In this document: positions 1-6,263 of the stretch, piece by piece
Numbering within the stretch: position 1 is the first letter of the stretch
How the letters are laid out: every line of letters begins with the position of its first letter
Source: Sphingorhabdus sp. EL138
GTDB lineage: Bacteria > Pseudomonadota > Alphaproteobacteria > Sphingomonadales > Sphingomonadaceae
NCBI RefSeq assembly: GCF_945862485.1
Contig: NZ_CAMAYF010000017.1
Span: forward strand, 1-43,480
Direction of reading: 5' to 3'
DNA: 43,480 nt
The notes under the pieces: generated by a model
What the model was told of the DNA's origin: nothing
Databases searched by the model: none
The model's input: the letters and a program-made list of their open reading frames with translations, nothing else
Position numbers and translations under genes: made by a program

Positions 1-1
1 G

Positions 2-70
2 ACGCTTGCTGACGTTGGCAGCTATGCGGCGCCGCGCACATATGGCGTCCGGGCCGAGTTCGCCTTTTAA
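2..70 (+). CDS. TonB-dependent receptor, C-terminal end only
   Basis: Only the last 22 codons lie in the window; the gene enters from the left. The frame ends in PRTYGVRAEFAF and a TAA stop. An R-x-YGV-x-x-x-F-x-F tail ending in an aromatic residue is what the last beta strand of an outer-membrane TonB-dependent receptor looks like, and is the signal read by the Bam machinery. The substrate cannot be judged. A truncated short-chain dehydrogenase gene starts 26 bp downstream on the same strand, so the two may once have formed a catabolic operon. The call rests on a very short stretch and could be another beta-barrel. Confidence 0.6.
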   Translation, partial: TLADVGSYAAPRTYGVRAEFAF

Positions 71-96
71 GCCTGCCCGGTCGCGCTTTTAAAGAA

Positions 97-303
97 ATGG
101 TCCACGGTATGGGCACACTTGCAGGCCGCACGGTCATGATCACGGGCGCATCATCTGGTCTGGGTGCCCATTTCGCCAGACTATGTGCGAAAGCAGGCGC
201 GCAGGTCGTCGTCGCTGCGCGTCGGGTTGATAGGGTGAAGGCCTTGGCTGATGACATTCAGCACAGGGGCAGCAAAGCCTTTCCAGTTGCGCGCTTGGAT
301 TGA
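97..303 (+). pseudogene. Short-chain dehydrogenase/reductase, N-terminal fragment
   Basis: This is a 68-codon remnant of an SDR-family NAD(P)-dependent oxidoreductase. It shows the first strand (TVMITGASSGLG, the TGxxxGxG cofactor loop at residues 17-23), the following helix (ARLCAKAG) and the VVVAARR second strand. It then stops at 'ARLD' followed by TGA, where intact SDRs continue with LDVTD. The YxxxK catalytic region and about 180 residues are missing, and no remainder is visible downstream. The break near position 300 coincides with the change to AT-rich island DNA. This points to truncation by a recombination or deletion junction rather than a point mutation. Confidence 0.75.
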
Positions 304-601
304 GATGTTCTCGCTCTTTTATAGCGTGATAGGCTGAAAAGCATTTCGAAGCTATCTGAATGGCGCTGTCGTCCGTTAGACACAGTTTTGCCAATTCGAT
401 TGGATCGTCGTCGCATATCTCCTTGAGCAGGGAAAAGCTTCCCAAAAAGTCGACTATCTCCCTATCTTCTTGAGCTGACACCATGATCTTCAAATACCTT
501 GCCCATTGATTGCTAGCTTCTGGTGATGATCTAAATGTGGGCAGTGCGCTAGACCGAAAATGTCCCCCACTGGGCGATGAGCAGTTCGGAACACGATACA
601 T
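140..601 (-). CDS. Chimeric hypothetical ORF across the SDR break point
   Basis: The first ~99 codons (601 down to about 304) read as a plausible soluble acidic protein (REIVDFLGSF, LLKEICDDDPIELAKLCL). The rest runs antisense through the broken SDR gene and looks like non-protein. An internal ATG at 484 gives a more convincing start of the acidic part. No ribosome binding site is clear at either start. The simplest reading is a real gene that lost its 3' end at the same junction that cut the SDR, now reading into foreign antisense sequence. I recognise no family. The open frame could also be chance. Confidence 0.3.
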   Translation of the reverse strand: MYRVPNCSSPSGGHFRSSALPTFRSSPEASNQWARYLKIMVSAQEDREIVDFLGSFSLLKEICDDDPIELAKLCLTDDSAIQIASKCFSAYHAIKEREHLNPSAQLERLCCPCAECHQPRPSPYQPDAQRRRPARLLSHIVWRNGHPDQMMRP

Positions 602-650
602 AGAGGAGCGTTGGAGTACAAAATAGAATCAAGCGCTCAAAAAATTGAGT

Positions 651-820
651 TATCTATCTGTAAAATTTGCATAATATGACGAATTTTGCACAGCTAAAAA
701 ATGCACAAAACGTGCACACGACCCAAAAATACATAATAAATTATTGATTTATAATAATTATTTTAATCATTAAGTGCCCTCCGAAGGGCGGCGGCAGAAA
801 CCCCGAATTCCCTCACTGCC
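651..820 (+). repeat. att-like direct repeat, copy 1 (arm-core-arm')
   Basis: This is the first of three copies of an AT-rich direct repeat. The block 673-787 is 115 bp long and matches copy 3 at 113 of 115 positions and copy 2 at about 107 of 115. It contains an inverted repeat TGCAC-N5-GTGCA (702-716), an AT-rich arm, and the 13-bp core TGCCCTCCGAAGG (775-787). A 33-bp right arm (788-820) is shared only with copy 2. The core equals the anticodon-loop region of the tRNA fragment at copy 3. The layout matches a tyrosine-recombinase attP-type site; that role is inferred. Confidence 0.75.
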
Positions 821-980
821 GCAAAAAGGAAATCGTGATCTATCCAATATTGACGATTTCAATAATAATAAGGCTGACCTGAAATAAATTGACTCTGATC
901 ATATTCGGGCGAACACCCGAGCGGAATTAGAAACGCACGACGGTAGAATACTATTTAACAATTTGTACGTCAGGGAAACT

Positions 981-1541
981 ATGAAATTATTATTATGTGC
1001 AGGGCTTGCTTTGGCAAGCGCACCTGCTTTCGCTCAATCAAACACAACATCGCAACCAGCAACAGCTTCTTTGGCTGCAGAGCCTACAGTTGCAGCAATT
1101 GCGCCGTCTAAGGACAACATCCTGCGGGCTGGCACGGGCGTATCGGTTCGCTTGCTCGAAGAACTTACCACTGAACGCAAGGTAGCACGTGTAGGGCAAC
1201 GCTTTCGAATGGAAATAGCTGAGACCCTAATGTTGAATGGAAAAATAGTCATTCCATCGGGGTCACCTGTACAAGGCGAGATTACTGAAGTTCGCAACAA
1301 AGGGATGTGGGGCAAGTCAGGGCACATTACCGCAAGGGTCTTGTACGCCACTGTTGGTGGAAGACAGGTAAGACTATCAGGTACGTTTGACGATAAGGGT
1401 GTGACCGGAACTGCAGGCGTTGTTGGAGCAATCATTCTGGTGCCAGTAGTTGGATTTTTTGTCACTGGGACAAGTGCAAGAATTGCTAGTGGGTCAGTCG
1501 CAGGAGCTTTTCTGGATGAGGACATCACTGTCCTACCTTAA
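981..1541 (+). CDS. Secreted hypothetical protein (cargo of att-bounded unit A)
   Basis: The protein has 186 aa. An N-terminal signal peptide (MKLLLCAGLALASAPAFA, cleavage after AFA) sends it to the periplasm. An Ala/Thr/Ser-rich stretch follows, then a conserved-looking core with GTGVSVRLLEELTTERKVA, NGKIVIPSGSPVQGEI and a Gly/Val-rich hydrophobic segment (GVVGAIILVPVVGFFVTG, roughly residues 140-160) that may insert in a membrane. The start at 981 is chosen over the upstream GTG at 963 because GGGAA lies just ahead of it and the signal peptide begins there. It is the only gene between att-like copies 1 and 2. I cannot assign a function. The SPV-x-GEI segment recalls small beta proteins of secretion systems, but this is weak. 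Confidence 0.75.
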   Translation: MKLLLCAGLALASAPAFAQSNTTSQPATASLAAEPTVAAIAPSKDNILRAGTGVSVRLLEELTTERKVARVGQRFRMEIAETLMLNGKIVIPSGSPVQGEITEVRNKGMWGKSGHITARVLYATVGGRQVRLSGTFDDKGVTGTAGVVGAIILVPVVGFFVTGTSARIASGSVAGAFLDEDITVLP

Positions 1542-1702
1542 GAGTACCTAAATAGACCTTAATGTCCTGCAGAATGGACACGGAAGGTCTGGCGTTTACG
1601 GGAGTGCGAAGATCCGCATTCCCGTATTTCGTAAAACCAAATATCAGAACGGCTGGAGCTAATGGCTACGTAACTGATCTGAGCGCATCTCAAACAAGCT
1701 CC

Positions 1703-1882
1703 AAAATCATCTTAACTATCTGTAAAACCAGTAGAATATGACGAATTTTGCACAGCTAGAAAATGCACAAATCGTGCACACGACCCAGAAATACGTCATA
1801 AATTATTGATTTATAATGATTATTTTAATCATTATATGCCCTCCGAAGGGCGGCGGTAGAAACCCCGAATTCCTTCACTGCC
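1703..1882 (+). repeat. att-like direct repeat, copy 2 (arm-core-arm')
   Basis: This is the second copy of the att-like repeat. The 115-bp block is at 1735-1849, the inverted repeat TGCAC-N5-GTGCA at 1764-1778, the core at 1837-1849, and the 33-bp right arm at 1850-1882 (two mismatches to copy 1). Copies 2 and 3 also share the preceding AAAATCATCTTA (from 1703 and from 3480), which copy 1 lacks. It separates unit A (one secreted protein) from unit B (one Sel1 protein). The remaining bases between 1542 and 1702 hold no gene that I can support. Confidence 0.75.
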
Positions 1883-1941
1883 TAAAATTAAGCCAACATT
1901 GCCAAGTGAGCTGTCGGCGCAAAGTTTAGCACATCAGTCTA

Positions 1942-3234
1942 TTACGCTCCAAGACGACGAAGTAACGCTTTAGCATCCTCGTCACCCTCTTCGGCAGCCT
2001 TGCGGCACAAGTTCACTGCCTGAGCATTGTCTTTAGCAACGCCCTCACCCTTTTCGTACATTTGACCAAGGTTGCACATTGCGACTGAATTACCTTGGTC
2101 TGCGGCTGAGCGGTACAAGTTTACCGCTTCGTCGTAATCTTGTGTGACGCCCTTACCGTCGTAGTACATCGTACCGAGGGCGTTCTGGGCATTCACATTC
2201 CCTTGCTCTGCTGCTAAGCGGAACCAATTCACGGCTTCATTGTAATCTTGCGTGACACCCTCACCGTCGTAGTACATCAAACCAAGACTGGTCTGCCCTA
2301 CTGCATCCCCCTGGTCTGCGGCTGAGCGGTACAAGTTTACCGCTTCGTCGTAATCTTGTGTGACGCCCTTACCGTCGTAGTACATCGTACCGAGAGAGTT
2401 CTGGGCATCCACATTCCCTTGCTCTGCTGCCGAGCGGTACCACTTCATTGCTTCTTTGTAATCTTGCGTGACACCCTCACCGTCGTAGTACATATCAGCA
2501 AGATTGATCTGAGCATCTGCATTGTCTTGTTCTGCTGCTAAGCGGAACCAATTCACGGCTTCGTTGTAATCTTGCGTGATACCTTCACCCTTGCGGTATA
2601 TCTCCCCAATCCGGTTCTGCGCATCTTTGTCCCCTTTTACTGCTAACAAGCGGTACCACTGCAATGCTGCTTTGTAATTTTGCGGGACACCTTGTCCTTC
2701 GAAGTACATCGTACCGAGAGCGTTCTGGGCATCCGCATTCCCTCCCATTGCTGCCGACTGGAGCCATTTCAATCCCTCTTTGTAAACTTCCGAGCCGACA
2801 TCACCGATGCGGACCATCAATTCACCAAGATTATACTGGGCAACCGCATTATCTTGCTCTGCTGCCAACCGGTACCATTTCACGGCTTCGTCGTAATCTT
2901 CCTGAACGCCATTACCAGTGTAGCGAAAGGAGTACATGTCACCAAGAGCTCTCTGCGCATCCGCATTCCCTTGTTCTACCGCCAAGCGGAGCCACTTCAC
3001 GCCTTCGTTGTAATCTTGCGTGACGCCGTTACCACTGAGGTACATTTCACCAAGAGCTCTCTGCGCATCCGCATTCCCTTGTTTTGCTAACGGGCGCCAT
3101 TCTCTCAATGCTGTTTCGTAGTCACCTTCATTGTAAGCCATCTGAGCCTTCACAGAAGGCTGCGCATAGGCAACGCTGACATTTGCTAAAATAAGGGAAA
3201 GTGCCAAGACAACAGATTTTATTGCGTGTTTCAT
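1942..3234 (-). CDS. Sel1-repeat (SLR/TPR-like) secreted protein
   Basis: The protein has 430 aa, with a signal peptide (MKHAIKSVVLALSLILANVSVAYA) followed by about ten Sel1-like repeats of ~36 residues, each of the form ADAQ-x-x-LG-x-MY-x-x-G-x-GV-x-x-DY-x-EAV-x-W. These stack into an alpha-solenoid used for protein-protein contact. The start at 3234 is preferred over 3258 because AGGGGGC precedes it and the signal peptide begins there. Repeats are close to identical at DNA level: the stretch from 2096 recurs from 2312, a period of 216 bp, or exactly two repeats. It is the sole gene of unit B between att-like copies 2 and 3. Known Sel1 proteins range from envelope-stress factors to host-interaction proteins, so the specific role is open. 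Confidence 0.9.
   Translation of the reverse strand: MKHAIKSVVLALSLILANVSVAYAQPSVKAQMAYNEGDYETALREWRPLAKQGNADAQRALGEMYLSGNGVTQDYNEGVKWLRLAVEQGNADAQRALGDMYSFRYTGNGVQEDYDEAVKWYRLAAEQDNAVAQYNLGELMVRIGDVGSEVYKEGLKWLQSAAMGGNADAQNALGTMYFEGQGVPQNYKAALQWYRLLAVKGDKDAQNRIGEIYRKGEGITQDYNEAVNWFRLAAEQDNADAQINLADMYYDGEGVTQDYKEAMKWYRSAAEQGNVDAQNSLGTMYYDGKGVTQDYDEAVNLYRSAADQGDAVGQTSLGLMYYDGEGVTQDYNEAVNWFRLAAEQGNVNAQNALGTMYYDGKGVTQDYDEAVNLYRSAADQGNSVAMCNLGQMYEKGEGVAKDNAQAVNLCRKAAEEGDEDAKALLRRLGA
2096..2527 (-). repeat. 216-bp tandem duplication inside the Sel1 gene
   Basis: The sequence beginning TGGTCTGCGGCTGAGC at 2096 is repeated almost base for base from 2312, with about 80 bp identical at the start of each copy. 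The spacing of 216 bp equals two 36-residue Sel1 units, so the reading frame is kept. This indicates recent expansion by slippage or unequal recombination. Confidence 0.7.
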
Positions 3235-3479
3235 ATGCGCCCCCTGGTTTCCACCCACTGCAGCAAGGGTTGCTCATATAAAGCTTCCAATGCGTAATCA
3301 CCGATCCAATTACCGTTGGTTCTAGCAAAAAGATCCGAGCGTTCAAGAGACTTAAAGAAGGGTATATTTTGGATCTTGAAGGCATCCGTCCGACCCTTGA
3401 GGGTGAATTTTGACGGTGAATTTCCCTATCGTAGACGGCAACTCCGACCAGACCAACGAGCACAGAAAATCGGCTTCTA

Positions 3480-3626
3480 AAAATCATCTTAAATATCTGT
3501 AAAACAGTCAGAATATGACGAATTTTGCACAGCTAAAAAATGCACAAAACGTGCACACGACCCAAAAATACATAATAAGTTATTGATTTATAACAATTAT
3601 TTTAATCATTAAGTGCCCTCCGAAGG
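3480..3626 (+). repeat. att-like direct repeat, copy 3 (arm-core, joined to tRNA)
   Basis: This is the third copy. The 115-bp block is at 3512-3626, the inverted repeat TGCAC-N5-GTGCA at 3541-3555, and the core TGCCCTCCGAAGG at 3614-3626. Unlike copies 1 and 2, the right arm is replaced directly after the core by the 3' half of a tRNA. This is the expected structure of an attR-type junction (element arm, core, chromosomal B'). Confidence 0.75.
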
Positions 3627-3662
3627 CAGAGGCCAGAGGTTCGAATCCTCTTGGGTGCGCCA
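3614..3662 (+). other. tRNA 3' half, probably tRNA-Arg(CCG), displaced attachment-site fragment
   Basis: The sequence carries an anticodon loop (CTCCGAA, anticodon CCG), the 3' anticodon-stem strand GGCAG, and a T arm (AGAGG, TTCGAAT, CCTCT). The 3' acceptor strand TGGGTGC, discriminator G and encoded CCA (3660-3662) follow. The 5' half (acceptor strand GCACCCA/G, D arm) is absent; the bases upstream are the AT-rich element arm. It is therefore not a working tRNA but the part left at the far end of an island after integration into the tRNA gene. The rebuilt complete tRNA is expected outside the window to the left. The anticodon assignment relies on standard loop numbering. Confidence 0.75.
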
Positions 3663-4015
3663 TTTAACTCATTGATATATAACAATATTTAAACGCAGCG
3701 ATGTGCCGATTGCGGCTTAAATAAAGCTTTTTAGCTATGCACAAATCGTGCACAAATTTCTGTGTTCATTCGCCAAGTTCCTGATTGGGCTGAGAAAGTC
3801 GGAGGAATGCGGTTTATGGCTATTGACGGTGATGTTCGGATTGGTCTGCGGGGTACCGGGCGGGAAGCCGAACGCTTTGCTCTGAATGACCATCAGGAAC
3901 CCTCAGGAGACTTTTGTGACAGCGCGTATATATTTCTATCATAAATCTGACGCAGTTCTGACACTACGCTTTGGTAAATGAATGCAATGGCTACTTAGTT
4001 TATCGGGGGTAGCTT
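3663..4015 (+). other. Non-coding stretch right of the island boundary
   Basis: No convincing gene is seen. A fourth TGCAC-N5-GTGCA inverted repeat (3738-3752, preceded by TTAGCT) resembles the arm motif of the att-like repeats. A 60-codon open frame at 3762-3944 starts with GTG and lacks a ribosome binding site, so I do not call it. The promoter of the downstream glycosyltransferase operon must lie in this interval. Confidence 0.4.
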
Positions 4016-4789
4016 GTGCGTTGGTCTATTGTCATACCTGTTTATAATGAGGCAGACTTTTTGCCACAGACCTTAGAGTCGATTATTGCACAGACGACAG
4101 TTTTTGATTTGATCATCGTCGACAACGGTTCGACCGACGGCTGCATTGATAATGCACGCATGCAGCTTGCTGATCATCATGGCAACGTAACCTTCTTACA
4201 TGAACCTCGGCCTGGTCAGGTTTATGCCTTGCAGACCGGAATCGCAGCGGTCGATTCGGAATTCACGGCGATTTGTGACGCCGACACTTATTATCCACCG
4301 CATTATCTAGAAGCTGCGACTTTGCTGTTTGACACAAATGGCGCGGAGTATGTCGCTGCATGTGCCTATCTTCGCCGCGAACGATTTTTTGCGGGCTTGG
4401 GCAGCATGATGCACCGGCTGCTCGCTGCGAATATTTTGCCACATCAAAACCATACCAGCGGGGCCGCGCAGACTTTCCGGACAGCCGCATTGCAGGCCGC
4501 AGGAGGGTATGATCCTTCTTTGTGGCCATATGTTTTAAAAGATCATGAATTGATGCACCGCGTGCTGAAACAGGGACGGCAAATTTATCATTCGAAATTT
4601 TGGTGCACGACATCAGACCGTCGGGCTGACCGCCGCAATGTACGTTGGACGCTGGCGGAGCGTGTGATGTACCATTTGACCCCGCGGTCACGGCAGCATG
4701 ACTTTTTCTACCGGTTTTTAGCCAATCGGTTCGATGCGCGTGGACAGCGCGATACAGTTCTGCGAGACCGCAACTGGGTTGTCGCGTGA
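4016..4789 (+). CDS. Glycosyltransferase family 2
   Basis: The protein has 257 aa and a GT-A fold nucleotide-sugar transferase layout: VIPVYNE at residues 6-12, VDNGSTDG at 35-42, and the metal/nucleotide DxD-type motif DAD at 88-90 within CDADTYYPPHY. The later region GGYDP...LKDHELMHRV provides the acceptor-side acidic cluster (ED-type). No membrane segment is obvious, so it probably works at the cytoplasmic face. The start is GTG, preceded by a GGGGGT sequence. It is the first gene of an operon and overlaps the next gene by 4 nt (GTGA). The sugar and acceptor are unknown; together with the downstream GT4 it probably builds an envelope glycolipid or polysaccharide. Confidence 0.88.
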   Translation: MRWSIVIPVYNEADFLPQTLESIIAQTTVFDLIIVDNGSTDGCIDNARMQLADHHGNVTFLHEPRPGQVYALQTGIAAVDSEFTAICDADTYYPPHYLEAATLLFDTNGAEYVAACAYLRRERFFAGLGSMMHRLLAANILPHQNHTSGAAQTFRTAALQAAGGYDPSLWPYVLKDHELMHRVLKQGRQIYHSKFWCTTSDRRADRRNVRWTLAERVMYHLTPRSRQHDFFYRFLANRFDARGQRDTVLRDRNWVVA

Positions 4790-5721
4790 CCTTGACCGCC
4801 ACACCTTTTGCGCATCTTGATTTGCCAGCGCTCAAGCCCGAGCGAAAGCTTTGGTCGACCTGGCTGTCGCGTATCCTGTCGGGTGCTTTGTTGATCGCCC
4901 TCGTGCTTCAACTTGGCCAGATAGACGCGAAGCAGTTGCACAATGCATTACCGCAAAATTTATGGTTTCTGCCGGTTCTACTCGCATTATATTTCGCTCT
5001 TCCCATTGCCGACTGGATTATTTTTCGGCGTCTTTGGGCATTGCCTGCGTCAGGCTTTTTTATCCTTCTTGCCAAACGCATCGGCAATGAAGTGCTCATA
5101 TCCTATTCTGGCGAAGTCTATTTTTATCTATGGGCGCGTAAACGCACGGAATTAAGCGCGGCGCCCTTTGGGGCCATAAAGGACGTCAACATTCTCTCTG
5201 CCTTGGCGGCAAATCTCGTCGCGTTGCTGTTGTTGCTTCTAACCTATCCATTTTTGTCGCAACTGCATCTTGGCGCCTATACGGATACGTCCGTCATATG
5301 CGCCGCTGCCCTGTTGTTGCTGTCGTTCCTGATATTGTTCTTTTCGCGCCGTGTATTCACGCTTGAGCGTACGCAACTATGGTGGATTTTTGGAGTCCAC
5401 ATTCTTCGTTTAGCGGCAGGCGTGCTTTTGTGTGCCTTATTATGGTTCATAATTTTACCAGGACCGCATTTTGGCTTTTGGCTGGTCTTATCGATGATAC
5501 GGCTCCTGGTCGGACGGTTACCGTTTTTGCCGAATAAGGAAGCCCTTTTCGCCGTCATCGCTATATTCTTAGTCGGCCAGGACAGCGCGGTTTCAACACT
5601 GATAACACTTACGGCGACCACAATCTTGGCACTACATATATTGGTCGCGGCATTATTGGGGGCATTGGCGCTGCTTTTCCGAAATCGCGACATATTTCCC
5701 GAAATGGGCAAATCGTCATGA
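4786..5721 (+). CDS. Integral membrane protein, flippase/LPG-synthase-TM-like
   Basis: The protein has 311 aa and about eight hydrophobic segments (for example GALLIALVLQL, FLPVLLALYFALPIADWIIF, NLVALLLLLLTYPF, AALLLLSFLILFF, ILRLAAGVLLCALLWFIIL, TTILALHILVAALLGALALLF). The overall layout resembles the transmembrane half of lysylphosphatidylglycerol synthases (UPF0104), which is found beside glycosyltransferases as a putative lipid flippase. I infer the family from topology and context, not from a decisive motif. The GTG start overlaps the preceding stop by 4 nt, and the next gene overlaps by 4 nt, indicating translational coupling. Confidence 0.75.
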   Translation: MTLTATPFAHLDLPALKPERKLWSTWLSRILSGALLIALVLQLGQIDAKQLHNALPQNLWFLPVLLALYFALPIADWIIFRRLWALPASGFFILLAKRIGNEVLISYSGEVYFYLWARKRTELSAAPFGAIKDVNILSALAANLVALLLLLLTYPFLSQLHLGAYTDTSVICAAALLLLSFLILFFSRRVFTLERTQLWWIFGVHILRLAAGVLLCALLWFIILPGPHFGFWLVLSMIRLLVGRLPFLPNKEALFAVIAIFLVGQDSAVSTLITLTATTILALHILVAALLGALALLFRNRDIFPEMGKSS

Positions 5722-6263
5722 AGTATATCTTGGCCCTCGCAATCATCGGCGCATCTGTTTCCGCGCACGCTAACGTCCCACCTAAGGCGGAACGCGGGCG
5801 AAGTGGCGCAGATTGTCGGGCGGCGGAAACAGGCCCAGCGGTAAGCGTGACCGTTATCGGCTTAAAGGACCGCAAAGGTAAGCTCATCCTGGAACTTTAC
5901 CCCGACAATGATGCTGATTTCCTTCAAAGCGACAAGCTACTGATTGCGGCTGGCAAACCCTTTAGGCGGGTGCCGATGACGATGCCGAGTGCCGGCCCCG
6001 TCTCGATATGCATTCGCGCGCCGGCTCCTGGACGATATGCGTTGGCGCTGCTGCATGATCGTGATGATAATGGAAAGTTCGGTCTTTCGGGGGATGGGGT
6101 CGGTTTTGCCAACAACCCCAGGTTGGGCTTGCGTAAACCAAAGGCCAAGGCAGTCGCACTTGCGGTTGAGGCGGGTGTGCGGCCGATTTCAATTGTCATG
6201 AATTATCGGCAAGGAATTGGCGTTGGCCCGGTCAAAAGTCAAACGGCCGGGGGGCAGCCATGA
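5718..6263 (+). CDS. DUF2141-like secreted protein
   Basis: The protein has 181 aa with an N-terminal signal peptide (MKYILALAIIGASVSAHA). The mature part contains VSVTVIGLKDRKGKLILELYPD, CIRAPAPGRYALALLHDRDDNGKF and DGVGFANNP. This pattern (small beta-sandwich, 'G-x-Y-A-x-x-x-x-HD-x-[DN]-x-NGK') is that of DUF2141 proteins, periplasmic proteins of unknown function common in sphingomonads and often found beside glycosyltransferases. The ATG overlaps the upstream stop (ATGA) and its own stop overlaps the next ATG. A carrier or lectin-like role in glycan assembly is a guess. Confidence 0.82.
   Translation: MKYILALAIIGASVSAHANVPPKAERGRSGADCRAAETGPAVSVTVIGLKDRKGKLILELYPDNDADFLQSDKLLIAAGKPFRRVPMTMPSAGPVSICIRAPAPGRYALALLHDRDDNGKFGLSGDGVGFANNPRLGLRKPKAKAVALAVEAGVRPISIVMNYRQGIGVGPVKSQTAGGQP

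Noticed and set aside
775-1882. Integron attC sites and gene cassettes
   Set aside because: No GTTRRRY-type core or attC fold is evident, and the shared core equals a tRNA anticodon loop; the third copy runs into a real tRNA 3' half, which fits a tRNA-targeted tyrosine recombinase instead.
651-3626. CRISPR array or REP-type repeats
   Set aside because: Only three copies, each about 150 bp, separated by 1-1.8 kb with genes; no short regular spacers.
3762-3944. 60-codon plus-strand reading frame
   Set aside because: GTG start without ribosome binding site, no recognisable motif, in a non-coding stretch after the island edge.
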